DNA from: Candidatus Poribacteria bacterium
Lineage (GTDB): Bacteria; Poribacteria; WGA-4E; WGA-3G
Length of the DNA stretch: 52,404 nt
Assembly (NCBI GenBank): GCA_022827225.1
Contig: JAJDTJ010000133.1
Location: 1-52,404, forward strand
Direction: 5' to 3'
How positions within the stretch are numbered: the stretch's first letter is position 1; each line of letters starts with the position of its first letter. The translations under genes were made by a program, and so were the position numbers. Below are positions 1 through 9,193 of this stretch, piece after piece. Under the pieces are notes generated by a model. It worked only from the letters and a program-made list of their open reading frames with translations. It had not been told where the DNA came from and did not search any database.

Positions 1-63
1 ATGCCCGATTGAGATTAAAAGATCGTCACAAATCGTATAAAGTGCTACAATAGTCAAGTCCAT
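1..63 (-). CDS. Transposase-like gene, 5' end only (IS982-type suspected)
   Basis: This is the first 21 codons of a gene reading leftward out of the window. It starts at an ATG at 63-61 preceded by a strong ribosome binding site (AGGAG, 6 bases before the ATG). The visible protein is MDLTIVALYTICDDLLISIG followed by His. The pattern of a short hydrophobic start, an Ile-Tyr-x-Ile-Cys-Asp-Asp-x-Leu stretch and a Gly-His resembles from memory the N-terminus of IS982-family transposases. No catalytic residues lie inside the window, so the family is an inference. The start and the ribosome binding site are seen directly. Confidence 0.5.
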   Translation of the reverse strand, partial: MDLTIVALYTICDDLLISIGH

Positions 64-418
64 GGGGTTCTCCTTTTGTTTTTGCGTTAAAAACACTATA
101 AAGGATATCCCATGGATTTACAAGTGGCAACTTGGGTTAGAGTTACCCTACGAGGAAACGCTTTCCACAATACGGCTTACCTCCGTTGAAGTCGACTTAC
201 AAGTATCGGTTCAGTCGTGGATGGGATCGGGACAGCTCAAGATCAAACAACGAGGACAGGGGTCGCTCCTTGCAAAGATCGCCGATGCAATGAACGAGTA
301 TTTCCGAATCTCGTCTGTGCCTACGAATTTAACCACTTGTATTTTCTATCTGGTTATGGGTATACTTATGGTTATTGGTGGTATTGGCATGTTTTTGTTG
401 TTTCAACGTATCTTGTGA
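62..418 (+). pseudogene. Possible 3' fragment of a membrane protein beside the transposase
   Basis: This open frame of 118 codons is not recognised. Its first ATG lies inside the start and ribosome-binding region of the leftward transposase-like gene, so that start is unlikely to be used. The only other in-frame ATG is near 221 and has no ribosome binding site. The last 30 residues form one convincing transmembrane helix (TCIFYLVMGILMVIGGIGMF) with a short tail. The middle part (VEVDLQVSVQSW, then KIADAMNEYF) looks protein-like. One reading is the 3' part of a gene cut by insertion of the neighbouring element. It could also be a chance frame. Confidence 0.25.
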
Positions 419-486
419 GCGTCAAAAACTTATAGAAGTAATTATAACGGGACAGAACTATTTCAGACAGATTTACGACATAAGAG

Positions 487-2295
487 ATGAATTTTTCGGA
501 AGTTAACTTCAAAAGCGAATCTACACACATAAAAGTGATTCTACTTTTCATCCTCATCGCTGCTGGTGCCTTGGTGTTGCGGAATGTCGGACACAGCGGG
601 ATCACCTATTGGGATGAAGGGTTTCACGCTGTCGTGGCACGGAATTTGACGAAACACCCGCTCAAATTCACGCTCTACGACCAGCCGTGGCTCCCTTATG
701 ACTACAAAGGGTGGGGTGAGAACCATATCTGGCTACATAAACCGCCTGTCGCGATGTGGACAATCTGGGTCTCGCACCTGATTTTCGGTATCAACACGTT
801 CGCGCTTCGGTTGCCGTCCGTAATCAGTCTTGTTGTAGTTGCATGGTTGACGTATCGGATCGCCGCGGATCTCTTTGACAAACGGACAGGACTCATTGGT
901 GCGTTTCTTGTCGGATTCAACCCGTTTCTCTTTGCGTCCGTTCACGGCTATCGTTATTCGGACCATATTGATATTGCGTTGCTACTTTGGGTGCAGGTCT
1001 CGTGCTGGTTCCTGCTCCGCGCTGTTCGGACGGGGAAACGGCGGAATTACATCTTATCAGGCGTGGCGATGGGAATCGCGTATCTCTCGAAAAGTTATCT
1101 CGCCTGCATCACCTTCGGCATCGCGCTCGTCGTCTGGGGTGTCGCAAAAGGGAAACAGATCTATTACAAACGACGTGCATCGGATGACAGTGTACAAACC
1201 GAGATAGTAGCGGAAAAAATCCGTCTTAGTGACATTGGATTGCTACTCTTGGCGGGAATTGCGACAGTTGCCCCCTGGGTGAGTTACTGTCTGACCTTCT
1301 ATCGGAAGGAATTCTTATGGGAACATAAACGCGTCCTTGACCATCTTAACACAGATGTCGAAAGTTGGGGCGCGAGTTGGGATCGACCCCTGTTTGACTA
1401 TATGCCGCTGTTCTATCCGGTATTCTATGCTGCCCTTGTCGCAGCGGTGTTGTGTCTGTTAGTGGTTATGTTCAGACGCTGGAACTTAGCAGAACTTTTT
1501 GTGTTAGCGTGGGGTATCGGTGTCATTGTGCCGCACACGTTGGCACACACAAAAACACCGTCGGCGACGATGATCGCCGTGCCGCCCCTGCTTATCTGTT
1601 TCGCAGCAATTATTAGCCGCGCATGGCAACGCCGAAACTGGATTTACGCCGCAATTTGGTGTGCCGGGATGCTCGCAATTACGATCGTCTCTGGGGGACG
1701 TTCGCTGGTCAGAGGTCGAGACCAATTTGATGGACTCAGGAAATTCGCACCCTTCATTGAGACGAATTTTTGGATCGTAGAGCAACTTATCGGGTTCGGT
1801 GTTCTACTCGCAGTCTTTGCAGGCGTATATACGTTAGTACGTCAGCATAAGGCGCGAAACTGGATACGGATCGGACTCCAGACAGTGGCACTGCTGCTCG
1901 CCTTATTCTATGTAAGAGGTTATGTACACGCAGCATATAACGTCACCGCACGGAACTCCAAAGTCCCGCTATATGAACAGAGTGGTCCCCGTCTCCAACG
2001 TGAGATGCCAGAGAATGCCTGCTTTTTTCTTGACGACGAACGTGTCGGCGCACACTTTGATCTGATGTACTACGCCGATCGGTCAACATATCAAATCTAT
2101 AATGTACACATGAAAACGCCACGCGATTTCGTAAGCCAAGCTGAGACCGCCCGGGAAGCCGGGGCGATTCCGTACCTCTTCTCTATAAAGGACACAGTTT
2201 ATACTTATCCGCTGTTCCTTGAAGGCGAAGTGGACATCGGAAATGGAGAAACACGACGCTATCGCGTTTTTGAAATTACGGAAATCCATGAGTAA
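487..2295 (+). CDS. GT-C family glycosyltransferase (ArnT/PMT-like, GT39/GT83 type)
   Basis: This is an integral membrane glycosyltransferase that would move a sugar from a polyprenyl-phosphate carrier to a lipid or protein on the outer face of the inner membrane. Of its 602 residues, the N-terminal two thirds carry about ten hydrophobic helices. The GT-C signature is present: Trp-Asp-Glu at 42-44 in the first external loop (the catalytic acidic pair), and His-Lys-Pro-Pro at 84-87 where ArnT-like enzymes have KPP. The C-terminal 140 residues are a soluble periplasmic domain, as is usual in this family. The acceptor cannot be read from sequence. The gene is closely followed by a secreted protein and a PorV-like protein, so envelope glycosylation is a reasonable guess. 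Confidence 0.85.
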   Translation: MNFSEVNFKSESTHIKVILLFILIAAGALVLRNVGHSGITYWDEGFHAVVARNLTKHPLKFTLYDQPWLPYDYKGWGENHIWLHKPPVAMWTIWVSHLIFGINTFALRLPSVISLVVVAWLTYRIAADLFDKRTGLIGAFLVGFNPFLFASVHGYRYSDHIDIALLLWVQVSCWFLLRAVRTGKRRNYILSGVAMGIAYLSKSYLACITFGIALVVWGVAKGKQIYYKRRASDDSVQTEIVAEKIRLSDIGLLLLAGIATVAPWVSYCLTFYRKEFLWEHKRVLDHLNTDVESWGASWDRPLFDYMPLFYPVFYAALVAAVLCLLVVMFRRWNLAELFVLAWGIGVIVPHTLAHTKTPSATMIAVPPLLICFAAIISRAWQRRNWIYAAIWCAGMLAITIVSGGRSLVRGRDQFDGLRKFAPFIETNFWIVEQLIGFGVLLAVFAGVYTLVRQHKARNWIRIGLQTVALLLALFYVRGYVHAAYNVTARNSKVPLYEQSGPRLQREMPENACFFLDDERVGAHFDLMYYADRSTYQIYNVHMKTPRDFVSQAETAREAGAIPYLFSIKDTVYTYPLFLEGEVDIGNGETRRYRVFEITEIHE

Positions 2296-2323
2296 TAATT
2301 ACGCATATTCATAGGAGCTATTT

Positions 2324-5302
2324 ATGAAATTATTACGATATACACTACTCCTATCCACAATTTTGGCACTCGCAGCATTACCCGCAAGTGCACAAGTGGA
2401 TTGGAAAGCACTTGATGTCGGTAACCTATCGTCTGCAATCTTTAACACCGCAGTCGTTGGGTATCCGAGCAATCCAACAGCGAACCCTTCAGGTTGGTGG
2501 CCCGCTGGAACAAACGATTCCTATATCTTTGAGGGCAATATCTGGATCGGTGCTAAGAAAAACGGTCAGATCGCTGTCTCTGAATCGGACGGTAGGCAGA
2601 GCGAAATTTGGCCTACGGACGATATACCGGAAGTCGTCTCCAACAAACCTGGGGTGACATCAAAAGGGACACCGACAAGCCAGGCCATCATGTTCAGATG
2701 TTCCGATACCAACCCTGAAGCAAACGGAGGCGAGATTCTCGGATTAGAACTTGAAGTTAACGGGTTCCAATGGAGTTATGCCCCACTCTACGATTTCTTT
2801 ATCCTTGAGTACAACGTCAAAAATGTCGGTAGTGATATCCTCGAAGACGTGTTTATGGCGTTCCGCTACGACGTGGACATCTCCAGTAATGAGACAGGCA
2901 CGGCGAGTTACTCAGCAGATGACTTCGTTGCACTCGATCAGACCCCGGACGCACTCAACCCTGTAGATCATCCGAACCGTTATCTCTCTTATGGTTTCTC
3001 TAACGCCTCTGCACCCGGCTATATCGGTTTACGCGTGCTGGACGCATATATGGGTGATAACCCAGATGACCCCGCCGCAAAGATCCCGTTTGCCGCACAC
3101 AAACGGATTACAATCTCCACGGATCCGTCAACTGACGCGGAGCGGTATGCTTTAATCAGTGTCCCAGGGGTTGAACCGCTTCCGGCTAACTATGACGATC
3201 AACGCTTTATCCAATCCTACGGACCCATTGAATCCTTGGCACCCGGTGACTCGTTCAATATTATTATCACGGTAGCGATCGGTGAAGGGCTTGCCGGTCT
3301 GCAAACCTCCGCAGACTGGGCACAGAAGTTGTATGATGATGGCTACGTTGCACCGGCGCCACCGCCCTCCCCGTTGGTAACGGCTTACCCTGGCGATGGA
3401 CAGGTAACCCTCGTCTGGGAAAGCGAAGGACGCTGGGTTGTTGATGCGGGTGTCAATAAAAACATCGAAGAATATGTTGATGTGACGGATCCGGAGAAAG
3501 TTTTTGAAGGGTATCGCGTCTACAGACGCGATGTCTCCTATAATGAATCTACCGGCGATCCGGTTGAAGATTGGACGATGCTGATGGAGTTTGACAAACC
3601 GAGTGCGACCGGTAATTTCTTTACAGCGTCACACGTCGGTAAACAGTCAGATGCGGTTATTGAAAGTATGGGCGATGAATCTTTCTTTGCGAGTTTTTTC
3701 AAAAATGCTGTCTACATGATCAAATTTGATTCCAGCACCAGTTTTGAAGTCGTCAACACAACACTTTGGGAAGTGATGCCGTATAATCCGACCTTTGAGA
3801 ATGGCGGTGGGTACGTTGTCCTTGACCCCGATACCGGTGTCCCCTATCCAGACGGAACCTATCGTTCCGGTGCCCTCATCTATTTCGGTGGTCTCTACGT
3901 GCAGATTTCCGATGGTCCCTCAGGGCCGCCTGTCGCTGGGGACATCTTCCGCGTCGTTTCCACGCCTTCACAAGCGCTCGGTGAAGACGCAGGCATCAAG
4001 AATTTCTACACGGATGCGGGCTTGACCAACGGACTCGAATACACTTACGCCGTTACCTCTTATGACACAGGCAATCCTAAAGCAGCCTTGGTATCGATGG
4101 AGAGCAGTCAGATTGAGACGATGGTTCATGTCGTTCCACGTGCGCAACCTGCTGGATACCGCGAACCGACTGCTGATGTAGAATGGCACGGACAGGGAAG
4201 TGTTACCGTTGAACCCACAGTCCTCGCACCGAACAAGGTCACAGGGCACCAATACAAGATGGTCTGGTACGGCGCGAAGCAGATAGATGCCGCTGCATAC
4301 ATCACCGGTCCTGGTTATCAGCCACCCGCTTATGAGATTGTCAACACAACGACAAACGAAACCGTCGTCGAGAAGCAATTTTTCGACTGGTATGATCCCG
4401 GGCATGAAGAAGCCGTTGAAGTCCTCTCACCGATGTTTGACGGTATCGTGCTGAAAATAACAGGCGTTGATGTGTCCTACGGAAGACCAATGGAAAATCC
4501 GATTATCGATGTCAAATTGATAGAAGGTTCAGTAACGGATTGGTCGGTAGACATACAATCCCCTGGGTTCGGTGAGAACACATGGCCCAACGTCTGGTGG
4601 TCAACGTATTACCGTCCACACACGTATTCGATCACGTTTACTGACGATACACATGTCAAGGTGGTGGATGAAGACACCGGCGAAGAAGTTCAATTCAATG
4701 ACCAACGTGCCGACGGATACGCCATTCTAACAGGTGCAGGGTGGCTTGATGAATACGTTAGAGCGGATACACCGGATTTCTTCCGAATTTACATCCGAGG
4801 TGGGTACGTCTATATTAGGGATCCGAGTCAAGAGATTTCCGCCGGTGATGTCTTCAGGGTTGAAATGGGGGGTGTCAGCGCACCGCAAGACGGCGACGAA
4901 TTCCTTTTAACAACAAAAGAAGAGACCGCCGATGCTGAAAATATTGAGGCAGACCTGGGGAAAATCCGCGTCGTACCGAACCCATACTTCGTTACGAATA
5001 GAGCGGTAACATCGGAAGGAACCGACAAGATCTTCTTCACACGTCTACCGCCACGGTGTACCATCCGGATCTACACATTAGCTGGCGAATTAGTTCGTAC
5101 GATCGAACACATCAGCACTGAACCCTACAGTCCGGATGACCGTTCTTCACAAGGCGACAAGGGTGGAACAGCGTCTTTTGAACTCCTTAACCGTTATAAT
5201 CAAGCACTCGCGAGCGGGGTCTACATCTTCCATGTTGAAGCCCGAGACGAAAGCGATGCTGTCGTGGGCAACAAAATCGGCAGATTCGCTATTATCCGAT
5301 AA
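2324..5302 (+). CDS. Large secreted protein with FlgD-Ig/T9SS-type C-terminal domain
   Basis: This 992-residue exported protein has a clear signal peptide (MKLLRYTLLLSTILALAALP, cleavage after ASA at 23) and a ribosome binding site AGGAG 7 bases before the ATG. The N-terminal 340 residues contain beta-rich repeats. A proline-rich PAPPPSP hinge near 345 leads to fibronectin-III-like segments (PLVTAYPGDGQVTLVWES; VFEGYRVYRRD). The last about 114 residues (879-992) have the VVPNPY opening, RIYTLAGELVRTI strand and ASGVYIFHVEA strand typical of FlgD-Ig-like or type IX secretion sorting domains. It is followed 12 bases later by a PorV-like gene. PorV carries such cargo in Bacteroidetes, so the two probably work together. 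The true ligand or enzymatic role is unknown. Confidence 0.75.
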   Translation: MKLLRYTLLLSTILALAALPASAQVDWKALDVGNLSSAIFNTAVVGYPSNPTANPSGWWPAGTNDSYIFEGNIWIGAKKNGQIAVSESDGRQSEIWPTDDIPEVVSNKPGVTSKGTPTSQAIMFRCSDTNPEANGGEILGLELEVNGFQWSYAPLYDFFILEYNVKNVGSDILEDVFMAFRYDVDISSNETGTASYSADDFVALDQTPDALNPVDHPNRYLSYGFSNASAPGYIGLRVLDAYMGDNPDDPAAKIPFAAHKRITISTDPSTDAERYALISVPGVEPLPANYDDQRFIQSYGPIESLAPGDSFNIIITVAIGEGLAGLQTSADWAQKLYDDGYVAPAPPPSPLVTAYPGDGQVTLVWESEGRWVVDAGVNKNIEEYVDVTDPEKVFEGYRVYRRDVSYNESTGDPVEDWTMLMEFDKPSATGNFFTASHVGKQSDAVIESMGDESFFASFFKNAVYMIKFDSSTSFEVVNTTLWEVMPYNPTFENGGGYVVLDPDTGVPYPDGTYRSGALIYFGGLYVQISDGPSGPPVAGDIFRVVSTPSQALGEDAGIKNFYTDAGLTNGLEYTYAVTSYDTGNPKAALVSMESSQIETMVHVVPRAQPAGYREPTADVEWHGQGSVTVEPTVLAPNKVTGHQYKMVWYGAKQIDAAAYITGPGYQPPAYEIVNTTTNETVVEKQFFDWYDPGHEEAVEVLSPMFDGIVLKITGVDVSYGRPMENPIIDVKLIEGSVTDWSVDIQSPGFGENTWPNVWWSTYYRPHTYSITFTDDTHVKVVDEDTGEEVQFNDQRADGYAILTGAGWLDEYVRADTPDFFRIYIRGGYVYIRDPSQEISAGDVFRVEMGGVSAPQDGDEFLLTTKEETADAENIEADLGKIRVVPNPYFVTNRAVTSEGTDKIFFTRLPPRCTIRIYTLAGELVRTIEHISTEPYSPDDRSSQGDKGGTASFELLNRYNQALASGVYIFHVEARDESDAVVGNKIGRFAIIR

Positions 5303-5314
5303 CAGGAGAACTCC

Positions 5315-6379
5315 ATGCGATATATAACTTACATTCTTTTATCTGCACTTATAGGACTATGGGCTGTCTCCAGTCATGCCACAACTAATGTGGGTACAGC
5401 GGGTGCACAGTTCCTGAAAATCGGCCCTGGGGCGCGAGTGGATAGCCTCGGTGGCGCGTTCGGCGCACTCGCTGACGATGTAACCAGCATCTACTGGAAC
5501 CCAGCAGGCATCAGCCAACTCGAAAAAACAAGTTTTTCGGATACGCATACCATCTGGCTTGCTGATATCCGTTACAATTATCTTGCATTTGCCATACCGA
5601 TAGAAAAGGTTGGGACCTTGGGTGCGAGCGTCACCTTCCTCAATGTCCCTGATACCGAGATCACGACACTCGCGAAACCGGACGGCACAGGACTCTGGTA
5701 TTCCGCTTATGACACTGCGGTCTCTTTGGCGTATGCCAGACAACTCTACGCGCAGGAATCCGGGGTTAAACTCTCTGTCGGTATCAACGCCAAGTACATC
5801 CATCAGCAGATCCATCGGGAAAGTGCCAGAGGTGTCGCAATTGATGTCGGCACGCTCTACCACACCGGTTGGCGGAGTCTACGTATCGGAATGTCTTTCT
5901 CAAACTTCGGACCGGAGATGCGTTTCAGTGGTCCTGATCTGGAAAGCGGCTCCGAAGTCGCTGGTGACCAGCGGACATCGGATTACCGTCCGTTCCCTAA
6001 TACATCAAATCCGACGCGGACAGCGGCGTTAGAAACCATCGAATTCCCGCTGCCCTCCAATTTTCGGCTCGGTATCGCCTACGATGTCGTTGATATCGGG
6101 GACAACCTCCTCACGCTTGCACTCGATGCAAACCATCCGAACGACAACAGTGAACGTCTGAACATCGGCATGGAGTACTGGTATAGAAAGATGGCAGCGA
6201 TTCGCGCTGGCTACAAATTCCGTTTAGGCGAAGACCGTGCGGATGACGAAGAGGGGTTAACGCTCGGTTTGGGCATCCATCTGACGCTCGGCAGAAGGTT
6301 GCTCTCACTTGATTACGCTTTCGCCGATTTTGGACACCTACAACAGGCACACCGCGTCAGCTTAGGTTTACAGTTCTAA
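5315..6379 (+). CDS. PorV/PorQ (UPF0164)-family outer membrane beta-barrel protein
   Basis: This is a 354-residue outer-membrane protein. It has a signal peptide (cleavage after SHA at 22) followed by the family hallmark TAGAQFLKIGPGARVDSLGG and then DDVTSIYWNPAG, as in PorV/PorQ and FadL-type barrels. Amphipathic beta strands run to the end, and the terminal LGLQF is a proper outer-membrane C-terminus with a final Phe. In type IX secretion, PorV shuttles proteins bearing C-terminal sorting domains. The gene directly upstream encodes such a protein, and the two share a tight plus-strand arrangement with a CAGGAG ribosome binding site between them. Whether this organism has the full PorKLMN machinery cannot be told from the window. 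Confidence 0.8.
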   Translation: MRYITYILLSALIGLWAVSSHATTNVGTAGAQFLKIGPGARVDSLGGAFGALADDVTSIYWNPAGISQLEKTSFSDTHTIWLADIRYNYLAFAIPIEKVGTLGASVTFLNVPDTEITTLAKPDGTGLWYSAYDTAVSLAYARQLYAQESGVKLSVGINAKYIHQQIHRESARGVAIDVGTLYHTGWRSLRIGMSFSNFGPEMRFSGPDLESGSEVAGDQRTSDYRPFPNTSNPTRTAALETIEFPLPSNFRLGIAYDVVDIGDNLLTLALDANHPNDNSERLNIGMEYWYRKMAAIRAGYKFRLGEDRADDEEGLTLGLGIHLTLGRRLLSLDYAFADFGHLQQAHRVSLGLQF

Positions 6380-6390
6380 AGGCAACAAAT

Positions 6391-7797
6391 ATGACAGACA
6401 AACCAAACATCGTCTATCTCCTGGCAGATCAAATTCGCGCGTGTTCACTACCGGTATACGGTGATACACAGATCGAAACACCGAACATAGATCGACTTGC
6501 TCAAGAAGGTACCGTCTTCTCAAACGCAATCGCCACCGCACCCGTCTGCACCCCGTACCGCTCTATGCTACTTACCGGACGACACCCGCAGACGACGGGA
6601 CACCTCATCAACTTCGTCAAAACCCGACACGACGAAATCGGACTCGGCGACCTTTTCAGCCGAAACGGCTATCGAACGGCATGGGTCGGTAAATGGCATC
6701 TCCACACCGGTTCGTTCCCAGAGATCGGCGGACGTGATTACGTCCCCGAAGGACGCGACCGCCTCGGTTTCCAACACTGGCGCGGCTATAACTTCCACAC
6801 GGATTATTTCAACGGCACTGTGAACCTCGACAAAGACTGGCGGAACGAAAGATGGGAGGGCTACGAAACCGACGCACTGAACCGATACGCCTTCCAGTTC
6901 ATGGATGACATGGTGGACGGGACACCGTTCTGTCTGTTTATCTCCCCGCATCAGGCGCATTCTACACCTTACGAGTTTGCCCCACAGGAATACTACGATA
7001 GACTCCCTGCCGAACTCGAACTCCCAGAAAACGTTCCAGATTCGATTCGCGAACAGTCGTTGAATATCTATCGACACTATCTTGCTATGGTGCTAACGGT
7101 GGACGATATGCTCGGTGAATTGATGGCGTATCTCGAAAGTACCGGACGCGTTGAGAACACGCTGCTCGTCTTCGGCTCTGACCACGGCACGCAAGGCGGC
7201 GCGCAAGGCATCAACTTCTGGGCGAAACGCGAACCTTACGAGGAATCCATCAGAGTGCCGCTCATCATGCGGCTTCCGGGTGTTTTTGAGGACAACCGTA
7301 ACTGCGATACGCTCACATCACCCGTAGACCTGTTCCCATCGTTGTGTGGATTATGCGGTATCCAGCCACCCCGAACCGTTGAAGGTTATGATTTGTCTGC
7401 ATCTTGGCGCGATGAAACCGATACCGTTGAACAAGATGCTGTCCTGACGATGAACTTTGGATCCACCTACGATTATCTTGTTAATGGTAATGAGTGGCGC
7501 GGTGTTCGCACAAAGACACATAGTTACGCGCGTTGGCTCAATGGGAAACGGATGCTATACGATATAGAAACAGACCCGCTGCAGGTGGACAATCTGATTG
7601 ATAATCCCGAAGCAAAAGCGTTGGCAGATGAGATGGAGAACAGGCTCACAAACTTGATGGATGCCCGCAATGACAAACTCCAACCCGCCACGAGTTACAG
7701 GGATTGGTATGACGCGCAACGCCGCGTCGTCCGTAATGCCCACGGTCCCCTCGGCAATCCGGAAGATGAACCGGATTGGTCGCTTTTGAAGAGATAG
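6391..7797 (+). CDS. Type I (formylglycine) sulfatase
   Basis: A 468-residue sulfatase of the alkaline-phosphatase superfamily that would hydrolyse sulfate esters, probably on glycans. The activation motif C-x-P-x-R is CTPYR at 53-57, followed by SMLLTGR, so Cys53 would be converted to formylglycine. Also seen are GKWHLH around 100, with the Lys and His of the active site, and FGSDHG with the late metal-binding Asp-His. The first metal site reads Ala-Asp-Gln (12-14) instead of the usual Ala-Asp-Asp, an uncommon substitution. No signal peptide is visible, so it would be cytoplasmic unless exported by another route. It follows the PorV-like gene by 11 bases. Confidence 0.9.
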   Translation: MTDKPNIVYLLADQIRACSLPVYGDTQIETPNIDRLAQEGTVFSNAIATAPVCTPYRSMLLTGRHPQTTGHLINFVKTRHDEIGLGDLFSRNGYRTAWVGKWHLHTGSFPEIGGRDYVPEGRDRLGFQHWRGYNFHTDYFNGTVNLDKDWRNERWEGYETDALNRYAFQFMDDMVDGTPFCLFISPHQAHSTPYEFAPQEYYDRLPAELELPENVPDSIREQSLNIYRHYLAMVLTVDDMLGELMAYLESTGRVENTLLVFGSDHGTQGGAQGINFWAKREPYEESIRVPLIMRLPGVFEDNRNCDTLTSPVDLFPSLCGLCGIQPPRTVEGYDLSASWRDETDTVEQDAVLTMNFGSTYDYLVNGNEWRGVRTKTHSYARWLNGKRMLYDIETDPLQVDNLIDNPEAKALADEMENRLTNLMDARNDKLQPATSYRDWYDAQRRVVRNAHGPLGNPEDEPDWSLLKR

Positions 7798-7824
7798 AGG
7801 TAATTGCATCCGACCTAACACTTA

Positions 7825-8478
7825 CTACCAGAATAAATACTTGATCCCCCTACCGAAATATACGACACCGGCACCAATCTTTTTTGGGACATAAAGTAAT
7901 ATGTCGCGTGTCCGTGTGATAAACCCCGGCATCTCGTCAAAAGTGACTTTCCCGCTCACACCGACGCTTTTGGTGATGCCTTCTGCGCTGGCTTCTTCCG
8001 CTACGTGGAAGCTAAAACCTGAGCCGCCTTCGGTCTGAACACCGACACCGAGCCCGTGTTTATCGCCGTCGCTCTGTATATCGACATAAAATGGTTGCGG
8101 TAACATAGATTCCGGCGATTGGAGACCGATCCGCACGGCATCCTGCGGTTGAAGCGTAACGGCTGGATCGGCAGGCTGACGCACCGGCGTTTCTTTTTTG
8201 GCAGCTGCTCGCTGGATTTGGCGCGTCGGTTTCGCGCGGTTTCGTGCCCAAGTCTTCCGTAGATTGGCAATACGGCGAGTGTTTTTCACCTTTGTCTTCT
8301 CTGTTTTCTTTTCCTGTTTTTTAACGGTTACGCGACGGATCTGAGGTCTCTTTTTTGTGCTGCGTTGAACCTTCGGCTCCGAATCGGATTGATTTTCGGC
8401 ACGCACGATAGGGTTTCCAAATACAAGGAAAGCGAAAAGTGCAACGCTAAATAAGGCGATTCTTGTGATCTGCTTCAT
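7825..8478 (-). CDS. Hypothetical exported basic protein
   Basis: Not recognised. The 217 residues begin with a good signal peptide (MKQITRIALFSVALFAFLVFG, cleavage after VRA near 27). Next comes a strongly basic low-complexity stretch of Lys/Arg (about 35-100: KKRPQIRR, KKQEKKTEKTKVK), then a Pro/Gln linker and a compact C-terminal region with Gly-rich strands (HGLGVGVQTEGGSGFSFHV). The last about 25 residues are hydrophobic and aromatic. The basic part suggests binding to a negatively charged partner such as nucleic acid or anionic polysaccharide. That is inference. It is convergent with the sulfatase gene. Confidence 0.6.
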   Translation of the reverse strand: MKQITRIALFSVALFAFLVFGNPIVRAENQSDSEPKVQRSTKKRPQIRRVTVKKQEKKTEKTKVKNTRRIANLRKTWARNRAKPTRQIQRAAAKKETPVRQPADPAVTLQPQDAVRIGLQSPESMLPQPFYVDIQSDGDKHGLGVGVQTEGGSGFSFHVAEEASAEGITKSVGVSGKVTFDEMPGFITRTRDILLYVPKKIGAGVVYFGRGIKYLFW

Positions 8479-8629
8479 CTAATTTTCAGGCAGGAAACCT
8501 AATGCTTTAGTGTTAGGAGGAATGCCCGCTCCTTACGTAGTTAGCGGCAAGCTTTGACTACCAACGTGCCTGCCGGACGTTGCTGTGCTATTAATAAAGT
8601 TAATTCACACCTTCGGGGTGATGTCAAAC

Positions 8630-8944
8630 CTATTCATTGACTACTAACTCTCCAAATCGCAACAACCTGATCTCTCTAAGAATTTCCAATTGTATCTGTG
8701 CATACTGCGCTTTTACTTCCGATGTACCGGCTGTTAAACGAGATTGTTTAACATCACTATACAGGTGCTCAAGTTCTCGTTGTAAATCATATTTGGTTTG
8801 GAACTCAAAAGTAGATTGCGTCTTTACAGGGGCTTGCGCTGATCCACTGCGGCAACCTTGTATATCCAAAACAATTAGACCTAAAACACAGGTACCTATG
8901 AGAATAAAACCCAATCTATGTTGATAGAACCTGTAATTTTTCAT
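8630..8944 (-). CDS. Small putative lipoprotein with coiled-coil tail
   Basis: Not recognised by family. The start is taken at the ATG at 8944 (MKNYRF), because the earlier in-frame start would put eight charged residues in front of the hydrophobic segment. The 104 residues have an N-terminal hydrophobic stretch ending in a lipobox-like Ile-Gln-Gly-Cys (Cys31). A predicted helical, heptad-like region follows (about 50-100: DLQRELEHLYSDVK and AQIQLEILREIRLL). It probably sits on the periplasmic face of a membrane. It is divergent from the glycyl-tRNA synthetase gene. Confidence 0.5.
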   Translation of the reverse strand: MKNYRFYQHRLGFILIGTCVLGLIVLDIQGCRSGSAQAPVKTQSTFEFQTKYDLQRELEHLYSDVKQSRLTAGTSEVKAQYAQIQLEILREIRLLRFGELVVNE

Positions 8945-9193
8945 GATTTGCCTTCCTTCTCGACTCATTTTCCAAGTCCGGTTTCACAAAAAATCCGCTT
9001 TCCCATTTCTCTCATCGGTGTGCCTCTTTATATTCCCGCCAAAAAGAATCCGTTGATTAACCATTATATCCCATTTTACCTTGAAAATGCAATAAAAATT
9101 TACGCTTTGAAAATCCTTTGCTTAAAGAAATCTATTATGCTAAAATAAATGTGCATCAATCAATTCAAATGGAGTAAAATCACAAAAACAGAT

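Noticed and set aside
3..53. Plus-strand 16-codon frame open from the left edge
   Set aside because: It lies antisense to a minus-strand gene start with a strong ribosome binding site and has no recognisable content.
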